Below are positions 8,343-18,069 of a stretch of 64,000 nt of DNA, one piece after another (the first letter of the stretch is position 1; each line of letters begins with the position of its first letter). Both the position numbers and the translations under genes were made by a program. The notes beneath the pieces are model-generated. The model was not told where the DNA came from and made no database searches. It saw nothing but the letters and a program-made list of their open reading frames with translations. The stretch is from an uncultured Commensalibacter sp. (GTDB taxonomy: Bacteria > Pseudomonadota > Alphaproteobacteria > Acetobacterales > Acetobacteraceae). The stretch is from assembly GCA_946699565.1 (NCBI GenBank), contig CAMPDW010000011.1, forward strand, positions 1 through 64,000, in the 5' to 3' direction.

Positions 8343-10154
8343 TTAATATACCCGTTTTTTAGGAGGGAAAACCTGAACTTCGTCGGTCAAAGTTCTCATA
8401 TGTACTGGGCGGTAATCGAGAGAAACTTCTCCCTTATTATTGAGATATGAAACTGTGTGTTTTAACCAGTTCTTATCATCACGCTCTGGATAATCATCAT
8501 GAGCATGAGCACCGCGGCTTTCATGACGTGCTGTTGCACTTACCATGGTAACAGTACCATTTGCTAACAAATTTTCAAATTCTAAGGCTTCCATTAAATC
8601 TGTATTCCAGATCAAGGATTGATCACAAACAGAAATATCTCCCAGTCCAGACCAAATATCTTTGATTTTTTCAACGCCTGCTTCCATGTTTTTAGTATTA
8701 CGGAAAACAGCAGCATGACGTTGCATGGTTTTTTGTAAAGTATCCCGCATTTGAGCTACACGTATTCCACCTTTGGCGAATCTTAATTTATCCAAACGAC
8801 TAAGTGCGTTTTCCTCTGCATTTTTAGGGAATGGAGCAATTGGTGTGCCTGGTTTAAGAATCTCTTTTGCCCGTAAAGCGGCGGCACGTCCAAAAACAAT
8901 CAAGTCAAGTAAAGAGTTAGTACCAAGACGGTTTGCTCCATGTACAGAAACACAAGCACACTCACCAATTGCCATTAATCCTGGAACTATTGCATCTGGA
9001 TTATCTTTGGTTGGACGAACAACTTCTGCATGTAGATTTGTTGGAATACCACCCATATTATAATGCACGGTTGGTAAAACTGGGACAGGTTCTTTAGTTA
9101 CATCAATACCCGAGAAAATACGTGACGTTTCAACAATACTTGGTAAACGTTCATGTAAAAGATCAGCTCCTAAATGTTCAAGGTGTAACATGATGTGATC
9201 CTTATTTGGACCACATCCGCGACCTTCATTAATTTCAACAATCATCGCACGAGAGACAACATCACGGGAAGCAAGATCTTTTGCATGAGGTGCATAACGT
9301 TCCATGAAACGTTCCCCTTCACTGTTTGTCAAATAACCACCTTCACCGCGGCATCCTTCGGTTAATAAACAGCCTGCTGGGAAAATACCTGTTGGATGGA
9401 ATTGAACGAATTCCATATCCTGTGTTGGGATACCAGCACGCATAACCATGGCATTTCCATCACCTGTACAAGTATGCGCAGAAGTACAAGACTGGAATGC
9501 ACGTCCATATCCACCTGTAGCCAAAACAACTAAGTTTGCACGGAAACGATGGATGCTACCATCTTCCAAGCACCATGCTGTAACACCATGGCATGTGCCT
9601 TTTTCATCCATGATGAGGTCAATAGCAAAATATTCTACAAAAAACTCAACATTATGTTTTAAGCATTGCTGATATAATGTATGTAAAATTGCATGTCCAG
9701 TTCGATCCGCAGCAGCACAGGCACGTTGAACGGGTTCTTTACCAAAATCACGCATATGTCCGCCAAAAGGACGTTGATAAATCTTTCCTTCTTTATTTCG
9801 AGTAAAAGGAACGCCCATATGTTCGAGCTCATAAACGGCAGGAACTGCTTCACGACATAAATATTCAATGGCATCTTGATCGCCAAGCCAGTCAGAACCC
9901 TTGACAGTGTCATACATATGCCATTGCCAGTGATCTTCACCCATATTGCCAAGTGATGCAGCAATTCCCCCTTGCGCTGCTGTTGTATGACTTCGTGTTG
10001 GGAAGACTTTTGTAATACAAGCTGTATGAAAACCAGCGGCACCCATTCCAAGCGTAGCGCGCAAACCAGATCCACCAGCTCCTACAACGATAACGTCATA
10101 AGCATGATCAACGATACGATATGTATCTTTTAATGATAAAGTAGTATCAGTCAT
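8343..10154 (-). CDS. sdhA: Succinate dehydrogenase flavoprotein subunit
   Basis: The 603-residue catalytic subunit of complex II that oxidises succinate to fumarate in the citric acid cycle. It shows the N-terminal FAD fold ([14 protein letters not shown], about 24-37), [10 protein letters not shown] with His56 as the covalent flavin site, [22 protein letters not shown] of the active-site region and the C-terminal [15 protein letters not shown] segment. Length and motifs are complete. It starts 24 bases after sdhD and is followed by sdhB. Together with sucAB-lpdA below it shows that this acetic acid bacterium has key citric acid cycle enzymes, which some relatives lack. Confidence 0.98.
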   Translation of the reverse strand: MTDTTLSLKDTYRIVDHAYDVIVVGAGGSGLRATLGMGAAGFHTACITKVFPTRSHTTAAQGGIAASLGNMGEDHWQWHMYDTVKGSDWLGDQDAIEYLCREAVPAVYELEHMGVPFTRNKEGKIYQRPFGGHMRDFGKEPVQRACAAADRTGHAILHTLYQQCLKHNVEFFVEYFAIDLIMDEKGTCHGVTAWCLEDGSIHRFRANLVVLATGGYGRAFQSCTSAHTCTGDGNAMVMRAGIPTQDMEFVQFHPTGIFPAGCLLTEGCRGEGGYLTNSEGERFMERYAPHAKDLASRDVVSRAMIVEINEGRGCGPNKDHIMLHLEHLGADLLHERLPSIVETSRIFSGIDVTKEPVPVLPTVHYNMGGIPTNLHAEVVRPTKDNPDAIVPGLMAIGECACVSVHGANRLGTNSLLDLIVFGRAAALRAKEILKPGTPIAPFPKNAEENALSRLDKLRFAKGGIRVAQMRDTLQKTMQRHAAVFRNTKNMEAGVEKIKDIWSGLGDISVCDQSLIWNTDLMEALEFENLLANGTVTMVSATARHESRGAHAHDDYPERDDKNWLKHTVSYLNNKGEVSLDYRPVHMRTLTDEVQVFPPKKRVY

Positions 10155-10178
10155 TACGATAAATATCCTTTATGTTAA

Positions 10179-10592
10179 TTATTTACTGGTGGATGCAGTA
10201 AAAAATAATTTCAATATAGAGATTATGGATAGGATTCCTAGAAATAAAGTCCCTGCTTTAATACAATAATTAAGAACCAATCTTTTTTTCCCACGTGAGT
10301 AATCAGATGTAATGACTTCCAAGCCTAATTGCATATGACGGAATGTTAAAAGAACAAGGGTAAGCAATAAAATGGTATTTACAGGTTTTCCTGCCCATTT
10401 AATAACATTTTTATGGTCTTCATCTCCTAATCTTAACATTTGGATAATGAACCAAATTGATAAAGGGGCTATGCCAGCTGCTGTTAAACGTTCGATCCAC
10501 CAATGTTCAAAAACATTGTGTCCAATTCCTAAGCCACGCATACGTCCAAGGTAAGAACGTAGGATTGTAGGACGTTCTACAGAGATCTTCAT
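10179..10592 (-). CDS. sdhD: Succinate dehydrogenase membrane anchor subunit
   Basis: A 137-residue membrane subunit with three hydrophobic helices (about 38-55, 67-87, 105-130). WWIERLTAAGIAPLSIWF corresponds to the quinone-site Arg segment, and FRHMQLGLEVITSDY carries the candidate haem b ligand His. It lies between sdhC and sdhA in the standard order. The gene with its partner SdhC anchors SdhAB and forms the ubiquinone site. Confidence 0.93.
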   Translation of the reverse strand: MKISVERPTILRSYLGRMRGLGIGHNVFEHWWIERLTAAGIAPLSIWFIIQMLRLGDEDHKNVIKWAGKPVNTILLLTLVLLTFRHMQLGLEVITSDYSRGKKRLVLNYCIKAGTLFLGILSIISILKLFFTASTSK

Positions 10593-10654
10593 CGGAGTTT
10601 CTCCTAATATTTTATGGAAAATTATTCTAATTTTTTAATTAATATGAAAGATAT

Positions 10655-11113
10655 TTATGTTTCGTTTATTTTTTTTCTGATTTTTTTACTAAGAATAATG
10701 GTCCATAAAGCCAAAGTTAAAGCTGCAACGCCAACAACTTCTGATTTACTGTCCTGATTAATTTCAGATTTTTCCAGACGTTTGCCGCTTAAATCGAAAA
10801 TAAGGTGGCGAATTCCACCAATAAAATGGAGAAAAAAGGCTGATGAAAAATTAAATAAAATAAGTTGCCCTAAAAAACTTCCTGTAAATTTTTGAGTTTT
10901 TTGAAAAGATTTTGGTCCTTTTGCAGCCGAAACAAGCCAGGTAACCATTAAAGCACTTCCTGCTGAAAGGGCACCACCTGTAATACGGTTACTAATAGAT
11001 AGGACCATTGATAAGATAGGTTTATAAACTTGTAAATGGGGTGACATTGGGCGGTTCTGATAGGATCCGTCGCTTTTGTAACCTACATAAAAAGTTTTGC
11101 GTATATCCGACAT
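10655..11113 (-). CDS. sdhC: Succinate dehydrogenase cytochrome b556 subunit
   Basis: A 152-residue membrane subunit starting the sdh operon. RPMSPHLQVYKP and a SI-x-x-RITGG motif are diagnostic; three hydrophobic helices follow, with FLHFIGGIRHLIFD holding the candidate haem ligand His. The usual His in the SIxHRITG motif is Asn here (SISNRITGG). A charged insertion (about 112-125) and a Lys-rich end are seen. Sixty-two bases separate it from sdhD. Its upstream region is a 319-base gap that must hold the operon promoter. Confidence 0.93.
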   Translation of the reverse strand: MSDIRKTFYVGYKSDGSYQNRPMSPHLQVYKPILSMVLSISNRITGGALSAGSALMVTWLVSAAKGPKSFQKTQKFTGSFLGQLILFNFSSAFFLHFIGGIRHLIFDLSGKRLEKSEINQDSKSEVVGVAALTLALWTIILSKKIRKKINET

Positions 11114-11432
11114 TCTTGATTTCCTAAATTAATCCTTATAACACGGTAAAACCGATTTAAGTTACTTGCACTTTATACCTGACAAGTTTATTGATCCAGT
11201 CAATTTTTGGGCATTCAATTGATTGTGTATGAATTACTAATTTTTTTACAGTAATAAAAAGGTCTTTCAACTCGGTTTTATTATTATTTTTGAAAGAATA
11301 TAATATAAAAAATTAATTAATTATTGTAGTAATAAATTTACTTATATGAAATTTTATAAGTTAATTAGGTTTATTAAAATTATAAAACTAACAAATAATT
11401 ATAGGGGTGATTTACTTGTTAGTTTTTCTAGA
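11114..11432. other. Gene-free region upstream of sdhC
   Basis: A 319-base gap between the sdh operon and asd, both leftward. No reading frame or RNA gene is visible. On the minus strand a TTGACT (complement of 11198-11203) and a TATAAA (complement of 11172-11177) could be promoter boxes, but the 20-base spacer is longer than usual. A small CGGT-AAA-ACCG palindrome lies near 11143-11153. Confidence 0.4.
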
Positions 11433-12455
11433 TTATTTTTTAGAGATAAGATCCATCTCTATTAATTTTTCAGCAATTTGAACGGTGTTAAGTGCAGCAC
11501 CCTTACGTAAATTGTCAGATACGCACCAAAGACCTAAACCATTTGGAACAGTTGGGTCAATACGAAGACGGGAAACATAAGAGGCATCTTCTCCAGCTGC
11601 TTCAATTTGTGTAATATATCCACTATCTTCTTGTTTATCGTATACAACGACACCTTCAGCATTACGTAAAGCATTTTTTGCTTTGTTAAGGTTAATGGGA
11701 TGTTCACACTCAATGGTAATTGCTTCACCATGACCAATGAAAACAGGTACGCGAACACATGTTGCAAAAACGTTAATATCTGGATCTAGAATCTTTTTTG
11801 TTTCTACATTCATTTTCCATTCTTCTTTAGTTGATCCATCAGGCATAAATTTATCAATATGAGGGATGCAATTAAAAGCAATTTGCTTAGTAAAGCTGTG
11901 AATGGAAATAGAATCCCCGACAAGAGATGATTTAGTTTGGGTGTATAATTCATCCATTCCTTTTTTTCCTGCCCCACCTGTTGCCTGATAAGTTGATACA
12001 ACAATTCTTTTGATTTTAAATAAGTCATGTAACGGTTTTAAAGCGACAACCATTTGTATGGTTGAGCAATTGGGATTGGCAACAATATTTCTTTTAATTT
12101 TTCTTAGATCTTTAGGGTTAACCTCTGGAACAACCAAAGGAACATCAGGTTCCATACGGAAATAGGAGGTGTTATCAATAACAATACAACCTGCCTTTGC
12201 AGCTTTGGGAGAATAAATGGATGAAATAGTAGCCCCAGGAGAAGAGAGGGCGATATCCCAACCATTAAAATTAAATGTTTCTAAATTTTGGACTCTAAGG
12301 ATTTTTTTATCACCAAAGGATATTTCTTTACCTGTTGAACGAGGAGAAGCTAAAGCAACAATTTCACGAATTGGAAAATTACGTTCCGCCAAGATTTTTA
12401 AGATTTCTCTACCTACCGCTCCAGTTGCACCAATAATGGCTATGCGATATCCCAT
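11433..12455 (-). CDS. asd: Aspartate-semialdehyde dehydrogenase
   Basis: A 340-residue enzyme reducing aspartyl phosphate to aspartate semialdehyde with NADPH, feeding lysine, diaminopimelate, threonine and methionine synthesis. It shows the N-terminal NADP loop GATGAVG (about 9-15), the catalytic NPNCST with Cys130, the TYQATGGAGKKG segment, and a late RVPVFIGHGEA. Length and motifs are complete. It stands alone, divergent from zapE. Confidence 0.96.
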   Translation of the reverse strand: MGYRIAIIGATGAVGREILKILAERNFPIREIVALASPRSTGKEISFGDKKILRVQNLETFNFNGWDIALSSPGATISSIYSPKAAKAGCIVIDNTSYFRMEPDVPLVVPEVNPKDLRKIKRNIVANPNCSTIQMVVALKPLHDLFKIKRIVVSTYQATGGAGKKGMDELYTQTKSSLVGDSISIHSFTKQIAFNCIPHIDKFMPDGSTKEEWKMNVETKKILDPDINVFATCVRVPVFIGHGEAITIECEHPINLNKAKNALRNAEGVVVYDKQEDSGYITQIEAAGEDASYVSRLRIDPTVPNGLGLWCVSDNLRKGAALNTVQIAEKLIEMDLISKK

Positions 12456-12682
12456 AGTAATTAGTCCTTAATTGATAAATTTTAATAAATTAATAAATAA
12501 ATTTGTAAGAAGTCTTTAGAAAACAGCAAAATATTTTTAACTATTTTATGATTGATGTAAATAAATTTTATCAAAATTAATTGAAAATAAATAAAATCAT
12601 TAGGAAAATAAAAAAAGCTATGTTTTTCTTAGTAAAAATTTTAAAGGTTTAAATCTTTATTTGACGGGGAAATTTATAATTT

Positions 12683-13786
12683 ATGAGTTGTTTAAATACA
12701 CTTTATGAACAAAAGGTAAAAGATGGAGATCTCAAACCTGATCCACTTCAGAAAAAAATCGCCGATCAGTTGGATCAGCTTTGTGTAAAGCTAGCTGATT
12801 ATACACCCGTTAAATTAGAGATTGGAGGTTTATTTAAGTCGTTTAAAAAATTATGGCAAAAACCAGTTGTAAAAATAAAAGGTATTTATCTTGTTGGACC
12901 TGTGGGACGTGGTAAGTCTATGTTAATGGATTTATTTTACAGTCAGGCCCCTGTTCAAAAAAAAATGAGGACACATTTTCATGTATTTATGCAAAAAGTT
13001 CATAAAAAATTTCATGCATTGGAATTAGAAAATCCTAAGGGTGAAGATCCTATTCCCAAACTAGCCGAGGATATTGTAAGAAAAACATGGTTGCTTTGTT
13101 TTGACGAATTTCAAATTAATGATATAGCTGATGCAATGATTTTGGGTCGGCTTTTTGAACATCTCTTTAATTTAGGAGTTGTTATTGTTGCGACTTCGAA
13201 TGTTCATATGGAAGGTTTATTTCAAAACAGACCTGGTGCAGATGCGTTTAAACCTTTTATTGTCCTTTTACAGCAAAATATGGATGAATTGGAACTTTGT
13301 TCAGATCATGATTATAGGCTTGGGCGTAAAGAAATAAAAACAAAATGGTTGATTGGTTGCAATCAAAAGAATCATGATATTTTAGATCAGGTTTTTTTGC
13401 AAGAATCAGGGGGAAAGCAAGGTCAACAGGTTGAGTTAACGGTTATGGGGCATGTTTTTATTATTTCTTGTGCTGCAGGTAAAGTGGCAAAATTTCAATT
13501 TCAGTATTTATGTGATACGGCATTGGGTGCTGGTGATTATTTGGCACTGACGCAAAAATATAAGGTGTTGATCATCGAAAATATACCAGTTTTTAATCCT
13601 GAAAATATGGATGTCATTGAACGCTTCACCACCTTAATTGATGTTTTATATGAACAACATACAATCCTTTATGTATCGGCTGAAACCGATTGGGATCATA
13701 TTTATCCAAAAGAAAACAGAGCTGCTTTTTTCGAACGTACTATTTCACGTTTATATGAAATGCAAAGTCAAGATTGGACAAATTAG
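12683..13786 (+). CDS. zapE: Cell division protein ZapE (AFG1-type ATPase)
   Basis: A 367-residue AFG1/ZapE P-loop ATPase. Walker A is GPVGRGKS (72-79), Walker B is LLCFDEFQINDIADA, and TSNVHMEGLFQNR and a sensor-like TLIDVLYEQ segment follow. In E. coli ZapE acts at the Z ring during late division; mitochondrial AFG1 helps remove respiratory-chain proteins. In alphaproteobacteria it is often coded close to citric acid cycle genes, as here before sucA. The start ATG is preceded by GACGGGGAAAT. Confidence 0.93.
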   Translation: MSCLNTLYEQKVKDGDLKPDPLQKKIADQLDQLCVKLADYTPVKLEIGGLFKSFKKLWQKPVVKIKGIYLVGPVGRGKSMLMDLFYSQAPVQKKMRTHFHVFMQKVHKKFHALELENPKGEDPIPKLAEDIVRKTWLLCFDEFQINDIADAMILGRLFEHLFNLGVVIVATSNVHMEGLFQNRPGADAFKPFIVLLQQNMDELELCSDHDYRLGRKEIKTKWLIGCNQKNHDILDQVFLQESGGKQGQQVELTVMGHVFIISCAAGKVAKFQFQYLCDTALGAGDYLALTQKYKVLIIENIPVFNPENMDVIERFTTLIDVLYEQHTILYVSAETDWDHIYPKENRAAFFERTISRLYEMQSQDWTN

Positions 13787-13920
13787 TTATTCGAGAGTAA
13801 AGGTTTTCTGACTAAAGTTAAAAAAAAATTGAAGTGGCTAAACGATCTACTTGTTATATTAATAAGTTAATTAAGCTCTAAATTTTGAGTTTTTAGTAGA
13901 AATAATTAAGGGGAAATAGG

Positions 13921-16773
13921 ATGGCGATTGCTAATCAAATTGCCAGTGTGTTCAGTGGGTCGAATGCTGCGTATCTTGCAGATTTATATGCGAAATGGAG
14001 GCAAGATGCTAACAGTGTTGACCCGTCATTTGCACAGATTTTTTCTGCGATGAATGATGATCCAACAACAATAATGGATGATGTGAGGGGGCCGTCATGG
14101 GCTCCTCGAAAACCTATAAAAATTGAATTGGAAACCGATGAAAAAGTATCTATAAAAGGGGGTAAGGTAACAACAAAACAACTTTATCAGGCCGCTAATG
14201 ATAGTTTAAAAGCAATTGAATTAATTGATGCCTATCGTGCTGTTGGTCATTTTAATGCTTTATTGGATCCTTTATCTATTCATCTACCAAAAGATTATAA
14301 GGATTTAAATCCTGAAACCTATGGATTTAAAAAAGAAGATCTAGACCGTCCTATTTTTGTAGGGAATTCAACTAAAAATTTTCTAGATGGAGAAATTCAT
14401 ACACTTAACGATATTATTCCTGTATTAAAAAAAGTTTATTGTCGTTCTATTGCTTGGGAATATATGTATTTGCAAAATAGAGAGCAACGACAATGGTTTA
14501 TTGAAAAAGCTGAAAATTTAAAAAATTATGTCTTAAGCGCAGAGGATAAAAAGCAAATCTTACAACATCTTGCTGAAGCCGTGGGATTTGAAGCTTTTTG
14601 TCAAAAACGTTATGTCGGGGTAAAACGATTTGGTTTGGATGGGGGGGAAACCCTTATTCCAGCCCTTCATACCGTTATTCAACGGGCTGTAGGTTATAAA
14701 AATCACTCTATAGCGATGGGTATGGCACATCGGGGACGCTTGAATGTTTTAACGAATATTATAGGTAAGTCTTTCCCTGCATTATTTAGCGAATTTGCTG
14801 GTAAATCGTATAAACCAGATGACATTCCCGGTGTTGGCGATGTAAAATATCATCTTGGTTATCGTAAGCAAGTTCAAATTGATGGACAGGATGTTGATCT
14901 GGTTCTGGAATTTAATCCTTCTCATCTTGAAGCGGCTGATCCAGTTGTCGAAGGAAGGGTTCGTGCAATGCAGGATGAAAATAATCAAAAACATTTGGCT
15001 GTTTTGATACATGGTGATGCTGCTTTTGCGGGTCAGGGCATTGTTTATGAAACGTTGGCTATGTCCCAACTTCCTGGATATAAAACAGGTGGGACAATTC
15101 ATATTATTACCAATAATCAAATTGGGTTTACGACATCCACGGAATATGGTCATTCAGGGTATTATTGTTCTGATGTTGCCAAGGTGGCCAAAGCCCCCAT
15201 TATTCATGTAAATGGGGATGATCCGGAAGCAGTTGTTTCAGTGATGCGTCTTGCTGTTGATTATCGTGAGCGTTTTGCTACGGATATTGTTGTGGATATT
15301 GTCTGTTATCGTCGATTTGGCCATAATGAAACAGATGAACCAACATTTACTCAACCCATCATGTATCAAGCGGTTCATCAACATAAAGATATTTTTAAGC
15401 TTTATGCTGCAAAATTACAGAATGAAGCTGTTATTTCTGCTGCAGAATCAGATAAATATTGGTCTGATTTTCAAACTTATTTACAAAATGCTTATGTTGA
15501 AGCCAATAATTATCGTCCAAACAATCCAGAATGGTTAAAGGGTGAATGGAAAAATATGCAATGGCGGGGTAAAGGTCGCAAAGACTACTCCACTGCCGTT
15601 TCTTTGGGTGTTTTAAAACAGATTGGTAAAGCAATCAGTTCTTACAAAGAAGGATTTAATTGTCATCCTAAATTAGCCCGTCAGCTCGAAGCAAAAGCAA
15701 ATATGTTTGAAACAGAAAAAGGCTTTGATTGGGCAACAGGTGAAGCTTTAGCTTTTGGTAGTTTATTATTAGAAGGGCATCTAGTGCGTCTTTCTGGTGA
15801 GGATTGCCAACGAGGTACATTCAGTCATCGAAATGCGATATTATTTGATCAAAAGAATCAACAGGCTTATGTTCCTTTGAACCATATAACTTCCAATCAG
15901 GCTCAGATTGAGATTTATAACTCGTTGCTTTCTGAATTTGCGGTTCTTGGGTTTGAATATGGTTATGCATGTGAAAATGCGAATGCACTTGTTGTATGGG
16001 AGGCCCAATTTGGTGATTTTGCTAATGGTGCGCAAATCATTATTGATCAGTTTATTGCTGCAGCTGAAAGTAAATGGCTTCAACAATCTGGTTTAGTACT
16101 TTTATTACCGCATGCTCAAGAAGGGCAAGGGGCTGAACATTCTTCCGCTCGACTTGAACGTTATTTGCAATTATGTGCAGAAGATAATATGCAAGTTTGT
16201 AATTTTACAACGCCTGCAAATTATTTTCATGCATTACGCAGACAATTAAAAAGAAATTATCGTCAGCCGTTGGTTGTTATGTCGCCGAAATCTTTATTGA
16301 GACACCCTCTTGCCCAATCAACATTGGCAGAATTTGCAGATAACACAACATTTTTACCTGTTATTGATGAAATTGACAGTTCTTTAATCCAAAGTTTGAA
16401 AGTTAAACGTGTTGTATTCTGTTCAGGTAAAGTTTATTACGATTTACTTATTGCACGTCGTGAAGCCAAAAGAAATGATATGGCAATTATTCGCATAGAA
16501 CAACTATATCCATTCCCTGTTGAGGCCACTGAGAAAATAGTTAATACTTATTCTAAAGCACAAGAATTTGTATGGTGTCAGGAAGAACCTCAGAATATGG
16601 GTGCATGGCATTATATTTTTGATAAAATTGAAGCAATTGTGCAAAAAATTAAGAATAGTCCAATAAAAATTCAATATGCTGGACGTGAGGCTCAAGCAAG
16701 TCCTGCAGCAGGATTAATGTCTGTTTATAAGGCAGGTCAAGAAAAATTGGTTAAACAGGCTTTGAATTTATAA
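13921..16773 (+). CDS. sucA: 2-Oxoglutarate dehydrogenase E1 component
   Basis: The 950-residue thiamine-diphosphate enzyme that decarboxylates 2-oxoglutarate and passes the succinyl group to the lipoyl arm of SucB. The N-terminal E2-binding segment (YLADLYAKWRQDANSVDPSF), the MAHRGRLNVL motif, the HGDAAFAGQG motif, the FGHNETDEP motif and the C-terminal EEPQNMGAW motif are all in place; length is typical. A GGGGAAA ribosome site precedes the ATG. It begins sucA-sucB-lpdA with gaps of 45 bases each. Confidence 0.98.
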   Translation: MAIANQIASVFSGSNAAYLADLYAKWRQDANSVDPSFAQIFSAMNDDPTTIMDDVRGPSWAPRKPIKIELETDEKVSIKGGKVTTKQLYQAANDSLKAIELIDAYRAVGHFNALLDPLSIHLPKDYKDLNPETYGFKKEDLDRPIFVGNSTKNFLDGEIHTLNDIIPVLKKVYCRSIAWEYMYLQNREQRQWFIEKAENLKNYVLSAEDKKQILQHLAEAVGFEAFCQKRYVGVKRFGLDGGETLIPALHTVIQRAVGYKNHSIAMGMAHRGRLNVLTNIIGKSFPALFSEFAGKSYKPDDIPGVGDVKYHLGYRKQVQIDGQDVDLVLEFNPSHLEAADPVVEGRVRAMQDENNQKHLAVLIHGDAAFAGQGIVYETLAMSQLPGYKTGGTIHIITNNQIGFTTSTEYGHSGYYCSDVAKVAKAPIIHVNGDDPEAVVSVMRLAVDYRERFATDIVVDIVCYRRFGHNETDEPTFTQPIMYQAVHQHKDIFKLYAAKLQNEAVISAAESDKYWSDFQTYLQNAYVEANNYRPNNPEWLKGEWKNMQWRGKGRKDYSTAVSLGVLKQIGKAISSYKEGFNCHPKLARQLEAKANMFETEKGFDWATGEALAFGSLLLEGHLVRLSGEDCQRGTFSHRNAILFDQKNQQAYVPLNHITSNQAQIEIYNSLLSEFAVLGFEYGYACENANALVVWEAQFGDFANGAQIIIDQFIAAAESKWLQQSGLVLLLPHAQEGQGAEHSSARLERYLQLCAEDNMQVCNFTTPANYFHALRRQLKRNYRQPLVVMSPKSLLRHPLAQSTLAEFADNTTFLPVIDEIDSSLIQSLKVKRVVFCSGKVYYDLLIARREAKRNDMAIIRIEQLYPFPVEATEKIVNTYSKAQEFVWCQEEPQNMGAWHYIFDKIEAIVQKIKNSPIKIQYAGREAQASPAAGLMSVYKAGQEKLVKQALNL

Positions 16774-16818
16774 TCGGTCGCTTCGAAAAGAATATAAAAT
16801 TAAATTAGGAAATTAAGT

Positions 16819-18024
16819 ATGTCCATTGAAATAAAAGTACCGCAATTAGGTGAAAGTATTAGTACGGCTACGGTTGCTAAATGGTTGAAAAAGCCTGGTG
16901 AAGTCGTAAATATGGATGAGGCTATTGTTGAACTTGAAACAGATAAAGTTAGTGTTGAAGTTCCAGCTTCAAAAACAGGTGTAATGGGTGCACAATTAGT
17001 AAAGGAAGGTCAAGAAGTTCGTGTTGGTGCTTTATTGACGGTAATAGAAGATGAAGCTTCTGTTATTGAATCTGCTCAATCTAAATCTGTTCCTGTACAA
17101 ACAGTAAAATTAGCAAAGTCTTTAGCCCCTGCTGTATCTGATGATGAGCCTGCTTCAATGCCCGCAGCACGTAAAATGATGGATGAAAAAAATATTGCTG
17201 CTGATCAAGTAGCAGGAACAGGTCGTGATGGACGCATTACACGGGATGACGTGATTCAGTTTGTTGATCAAAAAGCAAATCCAACCAAAGCATCCGTATT
17301 GGTTATATCGCGTAAGGATGATCCTCGTGAAGAACGTGTTAAAATGACACGGTTACGTCGTACGGTTGCTCGTCGATTAAAGGATGCACAAGAAACTGCA
17401 GCAATATTGACGACCTTTAATGAGGTTGACATGTCTGCTGTAATAAATATGCGAAGTCAATATAAAGAAGCTTTTAATAAAAAATATGAGGGCAGCCGTC
17501 TAGGATTCATGTCTTTTTTTGTAAAGGCAACTGTATCCGCTCTTCAGGAATATCCAGCAATTAATGCCCAAATTGATGGTGAGGATATTATTTATCGTCA
17601 TTTTGTTAATATGGGAATTGCAGTTGGAGGTCCAAATGGATTAGTTGTCCCTGTATTAAAAGATGCAGATCAAATGAGCTTTGCTCAGATTGAAGGTCAG
17701 ATCATTGAGTTTGCAAAACGTGCACGTAATAATACGTTGAAATTAAATGATCTGTCAGATGGTACATTTTCAATTACGAATGGAGGGATTTATGGTTCTT
17801 TGATGTCCACACCGATTTTAAATATGCCACAATCTGGAATTTTAGGGATGCATGCAATCAAAGATCGTCCAGTTGCAGTTAATGGTCAGGTTGTTATTCG
17901 TCCAATGATGTATCTTGCCCTTTCATATGATCATCGTATTGTTGATGGTAAAGAAGCTGTTAGCTTTCTTGTTCATATTAAAGAGCGTATCGAAAATCCA
18001 GAACGTTTGTTATTGGGCGTTTAA
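16819..18024 (+). CDS. sucB: 2-Oxoglutarate dehydrogenase E2 component (dihydrolipoyl succinyltransferase)
   Basis: A 401-residue core enzyme transferring succinyl from the lipoyl arm to coenzyme A. It has one lipoyl domain (1-77; lipoylated Lys43 in [12 protein letters not shown]), an Ala/Pro/Val linker, a peripheral-subunit-binding domain (about 113-150; [12 protein letters not shown] and [13 protein letters not shown]) and the acyltransferase domain ending with [12 protein letters not shown], which carries the catalytic His and Asp. Forty-five bases after sucA and before lpdA in one operon. Confidence 0.97.
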   Translation: MSIEIKVPQLGESISTATVAKWLKKPGEVVNMDEAIVELETDKVSVEVPASKTGVMGAQLVKEGQEVRVGALLTVIEDEASVIESAQSKSVPVQTVKLAKSLAPAVSDDEPASMPAARKMMDEKNIAADQVAGTGRDGRITRDDVIQFVDQKANPTKASVLVISRKDDPREERVKMTRLRRTVARRLKDAQETAAILTTFNEVDMSAVINMRSQYKEAFNKKYEGSRLGFMSFFVKATVSALQEYPAINAQIDGEDIIYRHFVNMGIAVGGPNGLVVPVLKDADQMSFAQIEGQIIEFAKRARNNTLKLNDLSDGTFSITNGGIYGSLMSTPILNMPQSGILGMHAIKDRPVAVNGQVVIRPMMYLALSYDHRIVDGKEAVSFLVHIKERIENPERLLLGV

Positions 18025-18069
18025 GAGTCGTATGGATTTTATTTTAAAGAAATAAGAAAAGGTAAAACC

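Noticed and set aside
8773..9063. A 96-residue reading frame on the plus strand
   Set aside because: It lies wholly inside sdhA on the opposite strand, has no ribosome site and no family signature; the antisense frame is open because of codon bias.
14782..15153. A 123-residue reading frame on the minus strand inside sucA
   Set aside because: Opposite strand to a complete conserved gene, no ribosome site and no recognisable domain.
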